NCBI RefSeq assembly: GCF_003050745.1
Contig: NZ_QAOF01000001.1
Span: 186,001-250,000, forward strand
DNA from: Sphingomonas sp. PP-CE-3G-477
GTDB lineage: Bacteria > Pseudomonadota > Alphaproteobacteria > Sphingomonadales > Sphingomonadaceae
Length of the DNA: 64,000 nt
Reading direction: 5' to 3'
Position numbers and translations under genes: made by a program. The notes beneath the pieces were generated by a model. It made no database searches and was not told where the DNA came from. It saw only the letters and a list, made by a program, of their open reading frames with translations. Shown here piece after piece: positions 43,431 to 52,902 of the stretch (positions are counted from its first letter, which is position 1; each line of letters opens with the position of its first letter).

Positions 43431-43816
43431 GGTCGTCTCCTCGGACCCGCCCATACGACTGCGGTGGGGGGGCAGGGAAGCGTTTGGGGGAAGGCGGTCT
43501 CGTATGGCGGCCCAGCAGATGCTGGCCGATATGCGGTTTGGCTCGCCTTCGTCACGAGGAAGAACGGCAGGCGACGGGCGTTCGTGGTATCGACTTGTTT
43601 TGAAATATGCCGTCATCTTACTGACGTGCGGAGTATTAAATCTGCCAAAAGGCGGATAAATTACGATGTCGAATTGGTTTTATAATGAACCAATCTGAAT
43701 TCAACTATCTGGCGACGCTGGATTATATAAGATTTCCGATGATTATTCTTCGGCGGCTCGACGCGATCGAAAAAATATCAATGAATCTGCAATAACTTCG
43801 GTCATATCACGGCGCG
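43431..43816. other. AT-rich intergenic region
   Basis: A 386-nt gap before the GAF-GGDEF-EAL gene. The first ~170 nt have ordinary composition. From about 43600 the sequence turns AT-rich, unlike the rest of the window. It holds a hairpin (TTGGTT TTATAATG AACCAA near 43674-43693) and a 36-codon open frame described separately. It is divergent from the oxidoreductase gene, so it must hold promoters for both sides. No recognised operator was found. Confidence 0.6.
43685..43795 (+). CDS. Possible small protein of 36 residues
   Basis: A 36-codon open frame starting MNQSEFNYLATLDYIRFPMI and ending EKISMNLQ. It lies wholly in the AT-rich gap, and its codon use is unlike neighbouring genes. The peptide has mixed hydrophobic and charged residues (IILRRLDAIEKI) with weak amphipathic character and no membrane segment. 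No good Shine-Dalgarno precedes it. It may be a chance frame in promoter DNA or a small regulatory or foreign peptide. I do not recognise it. Confidence 0.25.
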   Translation: MNQSEFNYLATLDYIRFPMIILRRLDAIEKISMNLQ

Positions 43817-45709
43817 ATGGAATCGTATTCGGATACCCCACGAGCGACGGATGTGAACGCCTCCACGAGCGTTTTGCTCAAGCTGCAGAATACGATTCTC
43901 GAGATGATCGCCACCGGGGTTGCGTTGATACCGACCTGCGCGCGCCTCTGCGAAGAGGTCGAGACGTTGCTTCCGGGCGTCACCTGTTCGGTTCTGTCCG
44001 TCGATGCAGCCGGCTTGCTCCACCCGCTGGCTGGCCCCAGTCTTCCCGAAGTCTATTCGAACGCACTGGATGGCCTCGGCATTGGTCCGGTCGCCGGCTC
44101 TTGCGGCACCGCAGCCTTTCTGGGGGTGGATGTTGCGGTCACCGACATCGAAACCGACGATCGCTGGGCCGAGTTCAAGCATCTGGCCTTGCCCCACGGG
44201 CTGCTTGCCTGCTGGTCGAGCCCGATCGTCAACGCACAGGGTGCCACGGTCGGCACGTTCGCGTTCTACTACCGTGAACGGCGAGGTCCGACGGCGTTCG
44301 AGCGGGACGTGGTGTGCAACTCGGTGCGCCTGTGTCTCATTGCGATCGACCGCCACCAGCGCGTCGTCGAACACGAGCGGCGCGCGTTCACCGATGCACT
44401 TACCGGCCTGCCCAATCGCGCCGCGTTCAATGCCGCGCTGCTCGACCTCGATTGCAACGCGCCGGGTAGCTGGGCGATCTTCGTGCTCGACCTCGACAAT
44501 CTGAAAACCGTCAACGACACGTTCGGGCACCATGCGGGCGACTGCCTGTTGCAGATCGCGGGCGACCGGATCGCGGCGGCGATGCTTCCCGGGCGGACGT
44601 ACCGGATCGGCGGCGATGAGTTCGGGATGGTCATCGATCGACCCGACGCATTACGGAACCTCGACCGAACGGCAGAAAACATACTCGATGCACTGGCGCT
44701 GTCTGCCAACTGCGGTGGTCATGTCGTCGTGCCGCGCGCGACGATCGGCGGTGCCGTCCTGTCGAACGACGATCCGGTGGTCGATCGCGTACGCCAGAAC
44801 GCCGACTTCGCGCTTTATCATGCCAAGGAGACGGGGCGCGGCGGCTTCGTGCGCTACTGGCCGGGTCTCGGTTCGACGATGACGCGGCGACTGGGGGCGA
44901 TCCGTGACGTCAACGCGGCGCTGCGCGAGCATCGGATCGAGGCGTATTACCAGCCGATCTTCCGCCTCGACACACGCGAGGTCGTCGGGCTCGAGGCGCT
45001 GTGTCGCATGCGGATCGGCAACGCGGTCGTCTCGGCTGCATCCTTCCACGAGGCGACCACGGACGCGCACGTCGCGACGGCATTGACGGCGCGCATGTTG
45101 GCGCTGGTCGCGGCCGACCTGCGCGCGTGGCTCGACATGGGCATCCCGTTCCAGCACGTCGGGATCAACGTCTCGTCCGCGGATCTCAGCGGCGGGGCGA
45201 TCGAGCGCGTACTGACGTCGGCATTCGAGCGGGAGGGCGTATCGCTGGAACACGTGATCCTCGAAGTGACCGAAACGGTGTACATGGGCGACGGCGATCA
45301 GGCGGTGCAGACCGCGATCAGGGCGCTTCGCGACCGCGGTATCCGCGTGGCGCTGGACGATTTCGGCACCGGCTTTGCCTCGCTGACGCATCTGCTCACC
45401 GTGCCGGTCGACGTGATCAAGATCGACAAGACCTTCATCGATCATCTCACGCCCGAAAGCGTGAGCATGACGATCGTCGAAGGCCTGATCCGCATCGCCG
45501 AACGGATGAACATCCGGATCGTCGCGGAAGGCGTGGAATCGGAGGAACAGGCGGCGATGCTTCAGGCGGCGGGCTGCGTGCTCGGCCAGGGCTTCCTGTA
45601 TGCGCCCGCGCTCGATCGCCGGAAGATCACCGCGCTGCTGCTGGACCGGGCGCAGTACGCTACCGCGTCCAACGCTACGACCACCGCCGCTGCTGCTCGT
45701 CGGCGCTAA
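43817..45709 (+). CDS. GAF-GGDEF-EAL cyclic-di-GMP protein
   Basis: Cytoplasmic signalling protein of 630 residues. A GAF domain (about residues 30-180) has the block GIGPVAGSCGTAAFLGVDVA followed by LPHGLLACWSSPIVNAQGA, typical of GAF domains in bacterial c-di-GMP enzymes. The GGDEF domain has intact RIGGDEFG. The EAL domain has GLEALCRM, EVTETVYM and DDFGTGFASL. Both activities may be present. No receiver or membrane segment is seen. It is read from an AT-rich upstream region. Its last 35 nt overlap the convergent AraC gene. Confidence 0.92.
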   Translation: MESYSDTPRATDVNASTSVLLKLQNTILEMIATGVALIPTCARLCEEVETLLPGVTCSVLSVDAAGLLHPLAGPSLPEVYSNALDGLGIGPVAGSCGTAAFLGVDVAVTDIETDDRWAEFKHLALPHGLLACWSSPIVNAQGATVGTFAFYYRERRGPTAFERDVVCNSVRLCLIAIDRHQRVVEHERRAFTDALTGLPNRAAFNAALLDLDCNAPGSWAIFVLDLDNLKTVNDTFGHHAGDCLLQIAGDRIAAAMLPGRTYRIGGDEFGMVIDRPDALRNLDRTAENILDALALSANCGGHVVVPRATIGGAVLSNDDPVVDRVRQNADFALYHAKETGRGGFVRYWPGLGSTMTRRLGAIRDVNAALREHRIEAYYQPIFRLDTREVVGLEALCRMRIGNAVVSAASFHEATTDAHVATALTARMLALVAADLRAWLDMGIPFQHVGINVSSADLSGGAIERVLTSAFEREGVSLEHVILEVTETVYMGDGDQAVQTAIRALRDRGIRVALDDFGTGFASLTHLLTVPVDVIKIDKTFIDHLTPESVSMTIVEGLIRIAERMNIRIVAEGVESEEQAAMLQAAGCVLGQGFLYAPALDRRKITALLLDRAQYATASNATTTAAAARRR

Positions 45710-46319
45710 CGCCCGTGCCGTGGGTAACGGCGATCGCCCGAGTGTCGGCGGTTTGCCAGGTGCGGCGCCAGATCAGCGGGGTCATGCCCACCACGCGGCG
45801 GAACAGTCGGGTCAGGTGCGCCTGGTCGCTCAGCCCGCAGGCATAGGCGATCTGGCTGAGCGTATCGTCGGTCCGCAGCATCAGCGTCTGCGCACGGCGG
45901 ACGCGCTGGAGGATGAGGAACGCGTGCGGCGTTTCGCCGGTCGTCACCTTGAAGGCGCGACAGAAATGGCCCGCGCTGAGCCGTGCGACCTGCGCCAGCG
46001 CATCGACGCCGATCGTGCTGCCCAGCCGCTCCTCGATATACAGCACGACGCCGCGCAATTGCCACGCCGCCAGCCCGCCTTTCACCGGCTCGGCTTGCGG
46101 TGGCGGAGTGTCGGGGGCGAACATCGCCGCGAGCCGCTCCAGATAATGCCGTGCCATGTGAGGATCGCGGTCCAGCGCGCTGACGGCGTTCGCCACCAGG
46201 CTGGCGGCGGTGGTCGGCCCGAACTGGGACCGGCCGGCATGGGACACGGCAGGCTGGGACACGGCAGGCTGGGACGCTGTCGCCGAAAGGGGAATATGCA
46301 GCATCGCCTGGGTCTCCAT
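45675..46319 (-). CDS. AraC-family transcriptional regulator
   Basis: Regulator of 214 residues with a C-terminal AraC double helix-turn-helix: GVDALAQVARLSAGHFCRAF then SQIAYACGLSDQAHLTRLFR followed by RVVGMTPLIWRR. The N-terminus is short and low-complexity. It includes a 15-nt tandem repeat (46241-46275) that encodes SQPAVSQPAVS, so no sugar-binding cupin is present. It overlaps the end of the convergent c-di-GMP gene by 35 nt. The target is unknown, though AraC proteins of this short type often act with global signals. Confidence 0.88.
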   Translation of the reverse strand: METQAMLHIPLSATASQPAVSQPAVSHAGRSQFGPTTAASLVANAVSALDRDPHMARHYLERLAAMFAPDTPPPQAEPVKGGLAAWQLRGVVLYIEERLGSTIGVDALAQVARLSAGHFCRAFKVTTGETPHAFLILQRVRRAQTLMLRTDDTLSQIAYACGLSDQAHLTRLFRRVVGMTPLIWRRTWQTADTRAIAVTHGTGVSADEQQRRWS

Positions 46320-46420
46320 CGCAGCCTGTGCGATCGAGCATAGCGAATGCGGGCCGGTCGCCTGCGCCCCGGGCGGGGCGGTCGGTCACCCCCCTTTCGT
46401 GTGGCGCGACGTGCGCCGGG

Positions 46421-47128
46421 TCAGAGCTCGATGATGCCGCGCTTCGCTGCGATCGTCACCGCGTGCGTGCGATCCGAGGCGCCGAGTTTGGCAAAGATCA
46501 GCTTCATATGGCCTTTCACGGTTTCCTCGGTGACCGCGAGCCGGGCGGCGATCTGCTTGTTCGAATTGCCCGACGCGGCCAGCGACAACACGCCGATCTC
46601 GCGTTCGGTCAGCGCATCCTCGATGACGTGGAAGGCGATGCTGGACGCGACCTGCGCGTTGAGGTGCTTGCCACCGGCATGGACCGAGCGGATCGTGTCG
46701 AGCAGTTCCTTGCGGAGCGTGTTCTTCAGCAGATAGCCCGCGGCACCGGCGCGCAACGCCCGCAGCGCCTGCGCGTCGCCCGAATAGGTGGTGAGCACGA
46801 CGATACGCGCCTGCGGCCAGTGGCTGCGCATGACCGCGATGGTGTCGACACCGCCGATCCCCGGCATCTGCAGGTCCATGAGCACGACGTCGGGCAGGTG
46901 CGTCGGATAGAGCGCCAGCGCCTGTTCCCCCGACTCCGCTTCCGCGACGAGTTCGAGATCCGCCTGCGTTTCGATCACGGCCTTCACGCCTTCGCGCAGG
47001 AAGGGATGATCGTCGACGATCATGATACGGATCGGGGGGGAGGGCGGCAACGGGCACTCGCGCAATGGCAGGACGTCGGGCGGATACCCTGCGCCGCGTC
47101 CGGCGGACAAGGCAAGGGGCCGCTCCAT
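46421..47128 (-). CDS. NarL/FixJ-family response regulator
   Basis: Two-component regulator of 235 residues. The receiver has IMIVDDHPFLREGVKAVIE and phospho-Asp in VVLMDLQMPGIGG, with Lys in GYLLKNTLRKELL. A LuxR-type helix-turn-helix closes it (LTEREIGVLSLAASGNSNKQ and LAVTEETVKGHMKLIFAKLG). It has about 34 extra N-terminal residues (MERPLALSAGRG). The ATG at 47128 overlaps the upstream stop by 1 nt (TGATG), which supports this start over one at 47023. The divergent propeller kinase at 48040 is the likely partner, since HisKA_3 kinases pair with NarL regulators. Confidence 0.9.
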   Translation of the reverse strand: MERPLALSAGRGAGYPPDVLPLRECPLPPSPPIRIMIVDDHPFLREGVKAVIETQADLELVAEAESGEQALALYPTHLPDVVLMDLQMPGIGGVDTIAVMRSHWPQARIVVLTTYSGDAQALRALRAGAAGYLLKNTLRKELLDTIRSVHAGGKHLNAQVASSIAFHVIEDALTEREIGVLSLAASGNSNKQIAARLAVTEETVKGHMKLIFAKLGASDRTHAVTIAAKRGIIEL

Positions 47129-47742
47129 CAGCGCCTCGCCAATCGGTCGAACGCCGCGCGAAACGCGTCGACCCTGTCGTCGAACCGCGCGCCGCCGACG
47201 CAGAACACCCAGCGTGACAGCGTCGCTGGCCGGTGATCCGCCAGCGCGTCGAACAGGCCCTCGAGCATCGCTTGCGGGGTGCCGTCGAGCATGGCTGGGG
47301 ACAGGCCGCTGTCGAGCAGGCTCGGCGCGAACGCGGCGGAGGCGGCGTCGAGGCGGATCGTCTCGCGTACCGCGGTCGCGACCGCCGGACGCATCGCCGC
47401 CGGCGTCCAGGCCGTCGGGTCGCCCAGGCCGATCGCGAGTATCGTCGCCGCATGGATCGGAGGGGCAGGCGCCGACAGCGTCAGCACCTCGCCCGGCCCT
47501 GCCCGGAAGATGCCGTCCGCGCGCAGCCGCGTGATCGCGCCGCCGAGTGCGGCGTCGAGATGTCCCAGCCCGCCGCCGGGTCCGCCGCCGGGTCGATCCT
47601 GGCCGATCTCGTGGGTGAAGACGCCGACGCTCGCAACCGACACCTCCACGCTCACCGCATCGCGCGGCGCCACCTCGATGCGGACGCCGCACCACAGCCC
47701 GATCGTCGCCGCGTCGTCGGCACGGCCGTTACTCGCCGGCAT
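47128..47742 (-). CDS. Stand-alone M17 aminopeptidase N-terminal domain protein
   Basis: Protein of 204 residues resembling only the N-terminal (macro-domain-like) part of M17 leucyl aminopeptidases: LGHLDAALGGAITRLRADGI, FRAGPGEVLTLSAPAPPIHA and AATILAIGLGDPTAW. The catalytic C-terminal metallopeptidase domain is absent, so it cannot be a normal aminopeptidase. The C-terminal half (AMLEGLFDALADHRPATLSR) is not recognised. It precedes the NarL-type regulator with TGATG overlap and so is co-translated with it. A role as ligand-binding or sensory accessory is inferred only from context. Confidence 0.7.
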   Translation of the reverse strand: MPASNGRADDAATIGLWCGVRIEVAPRDAVSVEVSVASVGVFTHEIGQDRPGGGPGGGLGHLDAALGGAITRLRADGIFRAGPGEVLTLSAPAPPIHAATILAIGLGDPTAWTPAAMRPAVATAVRETIRLDAASAAFAPSLLDSGLSPAMLDGTPQAMLEGLFDALADHRPATLSRWVFCVGGARFDDRVDAFRAAFDRLARR

Positions 47743-48039
47743 CCTGTTCTCCCGTCGATCGGGGACCGACCTGGATAGTTCCGTACCACGATGTCGGGAT
47801 GAATCGCGTGGACGGGACTGACCGATTTTGAACAATCGCGCGGTCGGCGACGAGAATACGCAATACGCGGCGAATGGATCAGGCGACGGCTGTCGGCACT
47901 TGCATTTGTTCGTTCCGCAGGCGCAACGTAAATCATCATGACCCTGCCGAGCGAAGTCTTCACGATCGTGCGATCCGGCTTTCTGCGCGCCCTGCGTGGA
48001 CGTGGACGTGGACGTGGAGGCAAGGGTCAGCGAGCGGTG

Positions 48040-51006
48040 ATGCGCGTGCTGTTCGCGATCCTTTGCGGGGTCGTGATGGCCAGCAGTGCCTCGGCGCTGG
48101 ATCCGGCGCGGACGATCGCGCAACTGCGCCATTCGCGCTGGACGCTCGGCGATGGCGCTCCGGGTAACATCCGCGCGATCGCGCAGGGCCGTGACGGCTA
48201 TCTCTGGCTCGGGACCGCGACCGGTCTTTATCGGTTCGACGGCATCACCTTCGAACGGATCGTGCCGGTCGACCAGGATCGGTATCGTTCGCCTCAGATC
48301 ACCGCGTTGCTGGCGGCGCGCAACGGCGACATCTGGGTCGGCTACGACTTTGGCGGTATTTCCGTGGTTCGCGGCGGCGTGTTGAGCGATGCCAACCCAT
48401 GGCCCGCGGTGGGGGGCGTGACGACGATCGTCGAGGGGCGCGACGGCGCGATCTGGGTCGCCGGCAATTCGGTGGACACGATGAGCCTCGCTCGCCTGTC
48501 GGCGGGCCGGTGGACGAAGTTCGGTGCCGGACAGGGCGTGCCCGAGCACGGCGTGGGCGACCTCCTGAGCACGGCCGGCGGCATCTACCTCTCGCATGCG
48601 TCCCGACTTCTGCGACTGACACCGGGGGGCTCGCGCTTCGAGGATGCGGGAGCAGGAAGCAGCGGCGTGCCGGACGATGCGTATGTCGCGCTCGCGCAGG
48701 ACCGTCGCGGGACGATATGGCGTCGCACCGGTACCCTGGTCGAGGCGGTCGAGCGCGATCCGCGCCGCTATCGCATCGGCCGCGCGACGACGCCCTATGT
48801 CCTCGAACGGTCGCTGTTCGACCGCGACGGCAATCTCTGGATCACCGGACAGGATGCCGGGCTGGGCCGGATATCCGCGTCGGCCTTGCAGCACCCCGGC
48901 ACACCCGGCAGCGTCGCATCGTTCACCGAAAGCCAGGGCCTGACCGCGGCGCTGACGCTGGCGGTGCTGGAGGATCGCGAGGGCAATATCTGGGTCGGCA
49001 CGGAATCCGGGCTCGACCGGTTTTCGCCGAGCAACATCGTCCAGCCGCGACAGACCGAGGCGATCGTTTCGGGCTTCGTCGGCGGCGCCAGCGGCGGCGG
49101 GGCGCAGAACCTGTTCATTGCCGGGCTTTCCGGGGTCTATCGCATCGGCAGGTCCGGTGTCCCGGTGCTGATCTTCGCCAGGCCCGATATCGGCGTGATG
49201 TGCGGCGATGGCCGTCGCCTGCTGGTGATCGGGATGGAGGGCAAATACCTGCTCGACCTCGATCATGCGGGCAATCTCGCCAGGGCGACGCCAGTCACGG
49301 GGCCGTTGTCGATCACCTGCGCGATGGACACGCACGGCGTGTTCTGGACCGGGATCGATACGCTCTACCGCCTCGTCGGACGGCGGTTGCTGCCATATGG
49401 CGCGCCCGCCGGCACGCCGAAGGGAACGGTCCACCGTATCCGGTCGGACGGCGCCGGGGGCGTGGTGTTCGGGCGTATCGGGCAGGGTGTCTCCCGCCTT
49501 CGCCAGGGGATCGAAACGTTGCTCTGGCGCAGCCGGGATCAGGTGACCGGCAGGACCACGACATGGCTACCGGTCCGCCAGGGTCTGCTCGTGGTCGGCG
49601 ATCAGGGACTCGCATTGTACTACGGTACGCGCCTCGTCTCGTTGCGCGATCGGACCTACCCGTTCCTCGCCGGATTGACCGGACTGATCCAGACCGCGGA
49701 CGGATCGACCTGGGTGATCGGCGCAAACGGGATCGTCCGGATGCCGACATCGTCGCTCGATGCGGCGTTCGTGCACCCCGGCCTGCCGATCCCGCACGAA
49801 CGGTTCGGCTATCAGGAGGATTTCCGGGCGCGCTCCAACATGGTCGAGGCGAACGATATCGGGCAGGACGCGGCCGGACGGCTGTGGTTCGCCACCAATC
49901 GTGGATTGACGATGATCGATCCCGCCAGGCTATTCCGAAACCGGTTGCCGCCGACGGTGCAGATCCGGTCGCTCGTCGCCGGTGGCGTGGGCCGGCCGGC
50001 GACGGACGCGACGATCGCGCTTCCGCCCGGCACCAACCATGTCCAGATCCGCTATACCGCGCTCAGCCTGACCAACGCCGTCGCCAATCGGTTCCGCTAT
50101 CGCATGGCGGGCATCGACCCCGACTGGATCGACGCGGGGGAGGCTCGCGAGGCGCTGTATACCAACCTCGGCCCCGGCGAATACCGGTTCCAGGTGATCG
50201 CCGCGAACAACGACGGCGTCTGGAACCGACACGGCGCGACGCTGACGTTCGAGATCGCCCCGCGCTTCTACCAGACGCATGCGTTCGCGGCGGCCTGCAT
50301 CGTGGTCGCCGGGACGCTGGTGTGGCTGCTGTACCGACGCCGGCTGCGGATCGTTGCGGAGCGGACGCGGGGGCGGTTCGAGGCGCAGATCGCGGAGCGC
50401 GAGCGGATCGCCCGCGAACTCCACGATACGCTGTTGCAGGGGTTCCAGGGGTTGATGCTGCGCTTCCAGTCGGTGGTCGAGCAGTTGCCGAAGGGGGATC
50501 GCGCACGGATCAGCCTGGAGAGCGCGCTGGAACGCGCCGACGATGTGCTGCTCGACGGTCGCGACCGGGTCCGGTTCCTGCGCGAGACCATGGAGCCGGT
50601 CGCGCTGCCCGCGTTGCTGACCGCCATCGCGGAGGACACCGTTGCGCCACCGCTGACCTGGGATCTCGATGTCGAGGGTGTCCTGCAGCCGGTCTGCGCA
50701 CCGGTAGCGGACGAGGTCGCGCAGATCGTCCGCGAAGCGCTCGCAAACGCAGTGCGCCATGCCCAGGCGGACCGCCTGGTGATCGCCATCCGATCGAGCG
50801 CCGACAGGCTCGTGATCACCGTGACGGACTACGGTATCGGCATCCCGCGAGACGTCCGCGAGACGGGGCATCGCCCGGGACATTACGGACTGATCGGGAT
50901 GCGCGAACGCGCCACCGCGATGGGTGGAACGCTCGCGATCCAGTCCGACATCGGGTCCGGCACCGAGATCACGGTGACGGTCCCGGCGCGTATCGCCTAT
51001 CGCTGA
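48040..51006 (+). CDS. Beta-propeller sensor histidine kinase (Reg_prop / Y_Y_Y / HisKA_3)
   Basis: Large membrane sensor of 988 residues. The N-terminal signal is MRVLFAILCGVVMASSASAL. A periplasmic two-component-type propeller follows, with repeats such as GYLWLGTATGLYRFDG and GNIWVGTESGLDRFSP. A Y_Y_Y domain (GEYRFQVIAANNDGVWNRHG), one membrane helix (FAAACIVVAGTLVWLLYRRR) and a HisKA_3 kinase complete it. The phospho-His lies in RIARELHDTLLQGFQGLMLR, and the ATPase has IVREALANAVRHA and GLIGMRERA. No receiver is attached. A start at 47938 would add 34 residues from a CGTGGA hexamer repeat (47995-48018). The 47743-48039 gap holds only promoters. Confidence 0.92.
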   Translation: MRVLFAILCGVVMASSASALDPARTIAQLRHSRWTLGDGAPGNIRAIAQGRDGYLWLGTATGLYRFDGITFERIVPVDQDRYRSPQITALLAARNGDIWVGYDFGGISVVRGGVLSDANPWPAVGGVTTIVEGRDGAIWVAGNSVDTMSLARLSAGRWTKFGAGQGVPEHGVGDLLSTAGGIYLSHASRLLRLTPGGSRFEDAGAGSSGVPDDAYVALAQDRRGTIWRRTGTLVEAVERDPRRYRIGRATTPYVLERSLFDRDGNLWITGQDAGLGRISASALQHPGTPGSVASFTESQGLTAALTLAVLEDREGNIWVGTESGLDRFSPSNIVQPRQTEAIVSGFVGGASGGGAQNLFIAGLSGVYRIGRSGVPVLIFARPDIGVMCGDGRRLLVIGMEGKYLLDLDHAGNLARATPVTGPLSITCAMDTHGVFWTGIDTLYRLVGRRLLPYGAPAGTPKGTVHRIRSDGAGGVVFGRIGQGVSRLRQGIETLLWRSRDQVTGRTTTWLPVRQGLLVVGDQGLALYYGTRLVSLRDRTYPFLAGLTGLIQTADGSTWVIGANGIVRMPTSSLDAAFVHPGLPIPHERFGYQEDFRARSNMVEANDIGQDAAGRLWFATNRGLTMIDPARLFRNRLPPTVQIRSLVAGGVGRPATDATIALPPGTNHVQIRYTALSLTNAVANRFRYRMAGIDPDWIDAGEAREALYTNLGPGEYRFQVIAANNDGVWNRHGATLTFEIAPRFYQTHAFAAACIVVAGTLVWLLYRRRLRIVAERTRGRFEAQIAERERIARELHDTLLQGFQGLMLRFQSVVEQLPKGDRARISLESALERADDVLLDGRDRVRFLRETMEPVALPALLTAIAEDTVAPPLTWDLDVEGVLQPVCAPVADEVAQIVREALANAVRHAQADRLVIAIRSSADRLVITVTDYGIGIPRDVRETGHRPGHYGLIGMRERATAMGGTLAIQSDIGSGTEITVTVPARIAYR

Positions 51007-51036
51007 GCGGGAGGATGACGATCGTCACCCTCCCGC
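51007..51036. terminator. Hairpin between convergent kinase and hydrolase genes
   Basis: GCGGGAGG and CCTCCCGC form an outer stem with an inner self-complementary TGACGATCGTCA. It starts right after the kinase stop and ends 18 nt before the hydrolase stop. It is GC-rich with no T-run, and shared by both genes. Confidence 0.65.
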
Positions 51037-51053
51037 CGATCACGTCGTAGCGC

Positions 51054-52040
51054 TCAGCCCTTCACGAACGCGAGCAGATCCGGGTTGATGACGTCGGCAT
51101 GCGTCGTCAGCATCCCGTGTGGAAAGCCCTTGTAGATCTTGAGCGTGGCGTTCTTCAGGAGTTTGGCCTGAAGCAGCGCGGCATTGGCGAACGGCACGAT
51201 CTGGTCGTCGTCGCCCTGCAGCACAAGCGTCGGGACGGTGATCGCCTTCAGATCCGCGGTCTGGTCGGTTTCGGAGAACGCCTTGATCCCCTCGTAATGC
51301 GCGAGCGCGCCGCCCATCATGCCCTGGCGCCACCAATTGTCGACGACCCCCTGCGACAGCTTTTCGGTGGGTCGGTTGAAGCCGTAGAATGGCCCCGAGG
51401 CGAGATCGACGTAGAATTGCGCACGGTTGTCGGCGAGCGCCTTGCGCAGGCCGTCGAACACCGAAATCGGCAAACCGCCGGGATTGCCCGCGGTCTTGAG
51501 CATCAGCGGCGGCACCGAGCTGACCAGCACGACCTTGGCGACGCGGCCCTGCGGCTGGCCGAACTTCGCGACGTAGCGCGTGACCTCGCCGCCACCGGTG
51601 GAGTGGCCGATATGGACCGTGCGCTTCAGGTCGAGATGCTCGACCACCGCGGAGGCATCGGCGGCGTAATGATCCATGTCGTTGCCGGTATCGACCTGCG
51701 ACGACCGGCCGTGTCCGCGGCGATCATGCGCGACGACGCGGTAGCCCTCGGCGAGGAAGAACAGCATCTGCGTGTCCCAATCGTCGGCGCTGAGTGGCCA
51801 GCCATGATGGAACATGATCGGCTGGGCATTCTTGGGACCCCAGTCCTTGTAGAAGATATCGGTGCCATCGCTGGTCTTGATGAATCCGCTGCTCATTCTG
51901 AATACTCCGTGGGGTTTGGGGGCGAGGGGGGAGGCGAACGTCATGGCCGGCAGCATCAGCGCGGCGGCGGCCGTTGCGGCGGCTGCGGTCGAGGCGATGA
52001 CGACGGCACGCCTGGACAGGTCGGGCATGGTGTTCGGCAT
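51054..52040 (-). CDS. Tat-exported alpha/beta hydrolase (non-heme chloroperoxidase-like)
   Basis: Predicted esterase or cofactor-free chloroperoxidase of 328 residues. An N-terminal twin-arginine leader ([20 protein letters not shown], then [10 protein letters not shown]) precedes the usual start of the enzyme family, [19 protein letters not shown]. The nucleophile is in [14 protein letters not shown], the Asp in [11 protein letters not shown] and the His in [12 protein letters not shown]. Thus a normally cytoplasmic enzyme appears to be exported. The ATG at 52040 has GGGGA upstream. It is convergent with the propeller kinase gene. Confidence 0.88.
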   Translation of the reverse strand: MPNTMPDLSRRAVVIASTAAAATAAAALMLPAMTFASPLAPKPHGVFRMSSGFIKTSDGTDIFYKDWGPKNAQPIMFHHGWPLSADDWDTQMLFFLAEGYRVVAHDRRGHGRSSQVDTGNDMDHYAADASAVVEHLDLKRTVHIGHSTGGGEVTRYVAKFGQPQGRVAKVVLVSSVPPLMLKTAGNPGGLPISVFDGLRKALADNRAQFYVDLASGPFYGFNRPTEKLSQGVVDNWWRQGMMGGALAHYEGIKAFSETDQTADLKAITVPTLVLQGDDDQIVPFANAALLQAKLLKNATLKIYKGFPHGMLTTHADVINPDLLAFVKG

Positions 52041-52276
52041 ATCTTTGTCCCCGATGATGGCGGTCGTGGCCGCACGACGCTGCTGAGTCGCCGTGCATGC
52101 GCGGTGGCAGCCTCGGCGGTCACGCTCTGATGCGCGTCCGGCAGCGCGGATTCTTGGCGAACCGGAACGGAATTTGCGCAGGACCGACATATTGCGCGCG
52201 AACGGCCCGGCGCGCGCTGGGATTGCGGAAAACGCCCTGATAGGTCGCTCGCGGGCAATCAGATCGGGGAAAAGCG

Positions 52277-52882
52277 ATGAGCGGGCGTCACATGGGACCG
52301 GCACGGCTCGAGGCGTTCACCGACGGCGTGGTGGCGATCATCATCACGATCATGGTGCTCGAGTTGAAGGTGCCCGAAACCGGCGATCTGCGGGGCCTGG
52401 CCGGCAGCGCGCCGGTGCTGCTCGCCTATCTGCTGAGCTTCGTGAACGTGGGACTGTACTGGAACAATCATCACCACATGTTCTCCGCGGTCGAACGGAT
52501 CGACGGGCGCGTGCTGTGGGCCAACCTGTTCCTGTTGTTCTGGCTCAGCCTGGTGCCGTTCGTGATCCGCTGGCTCGACGAAAGCCAGTTCGCGGCCGGC
52601 GCCACGGCGGCGTACGGGATCGTCCTGGGGCTGGCCGCGGTCGGTTATTCGCTCACCGAACGCGCGATCATCGCATGCAACGGCAAACAGTCTGCGGTGG
52701 CGCGCGCGATCGGATCGGACTGGAAAGGCTGGAGCAGCATCGCGTTCTACGCAGCGGCCGTGCCTTTGGCGTTCGCGAGCCGTTGGATCGCGATCGCGCT
52801 GTACGTCGCCGTCATCGCGCTGTGGCTGATCCCCGATCGCCGGATCGTCCGAACGGTCGACGACCTCGCGAGGACGCCGTGA
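52277..52882 (+). CDS. TMEM175-like potassium channel protein (DUF1211)
   Basis: Membrane protein of 201 residues with six hydrophobic helices. The bacterial TMEM175 signature is present: [20 protein letters not shown], with the FTDG motif in helix 1. The next segment, [20 protein letters not shown], is also typical. The family conducts K+ without a TVGYG filter. The start at [17 protein letters not shown] has no strong Shine-Dalgarno but puts the FTDG motif at residues 14-17. It is separate from the divergent hydrolase and ends 21 nt before the convergent TonB receptor. Confidence 0.9.
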   Translation: MSGRHMGPARLEAFTDGVVAIIITIMVLELKVPETGDLRGLAGSAPVLLAYLLSFVNVGLYWNNHHHMFSAVERIDGRVLWANLFLLFWLSLVPFVIRWLDESQFAAGATAAYGIVLGLAAVGYSLTERAIIACNGKQSAVARAIGSDWKGWSSIAFYAAAVPLAFASRWIAIALYVAVIALWLIPDRRIVRTVDDLARTP

Positions 52883-52902
52883 ACGGACGGCATCGAGGCG
52901 GT

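Noticed and set aside
45675..45709. 35-nt convergent overlap of the c-di-GMP gene and the AraC gene
   Set aside because: Both proteins are well supported and short tail-to-tail overlaps are common in compact genomes.
46241..46275. 15-nt direct repeat, considered as a regulatory iteron
   Set aside because: It lies inside the AraC coding region and encodes a simple SQPAV repeat.
47128..49434. A 768-codon minus-strand frame extending through the propeller kinase gene
   Set aside because: Only its last 204 codons (from 47742) make a sensible protein; the rest is antisense shadow of the kinase.
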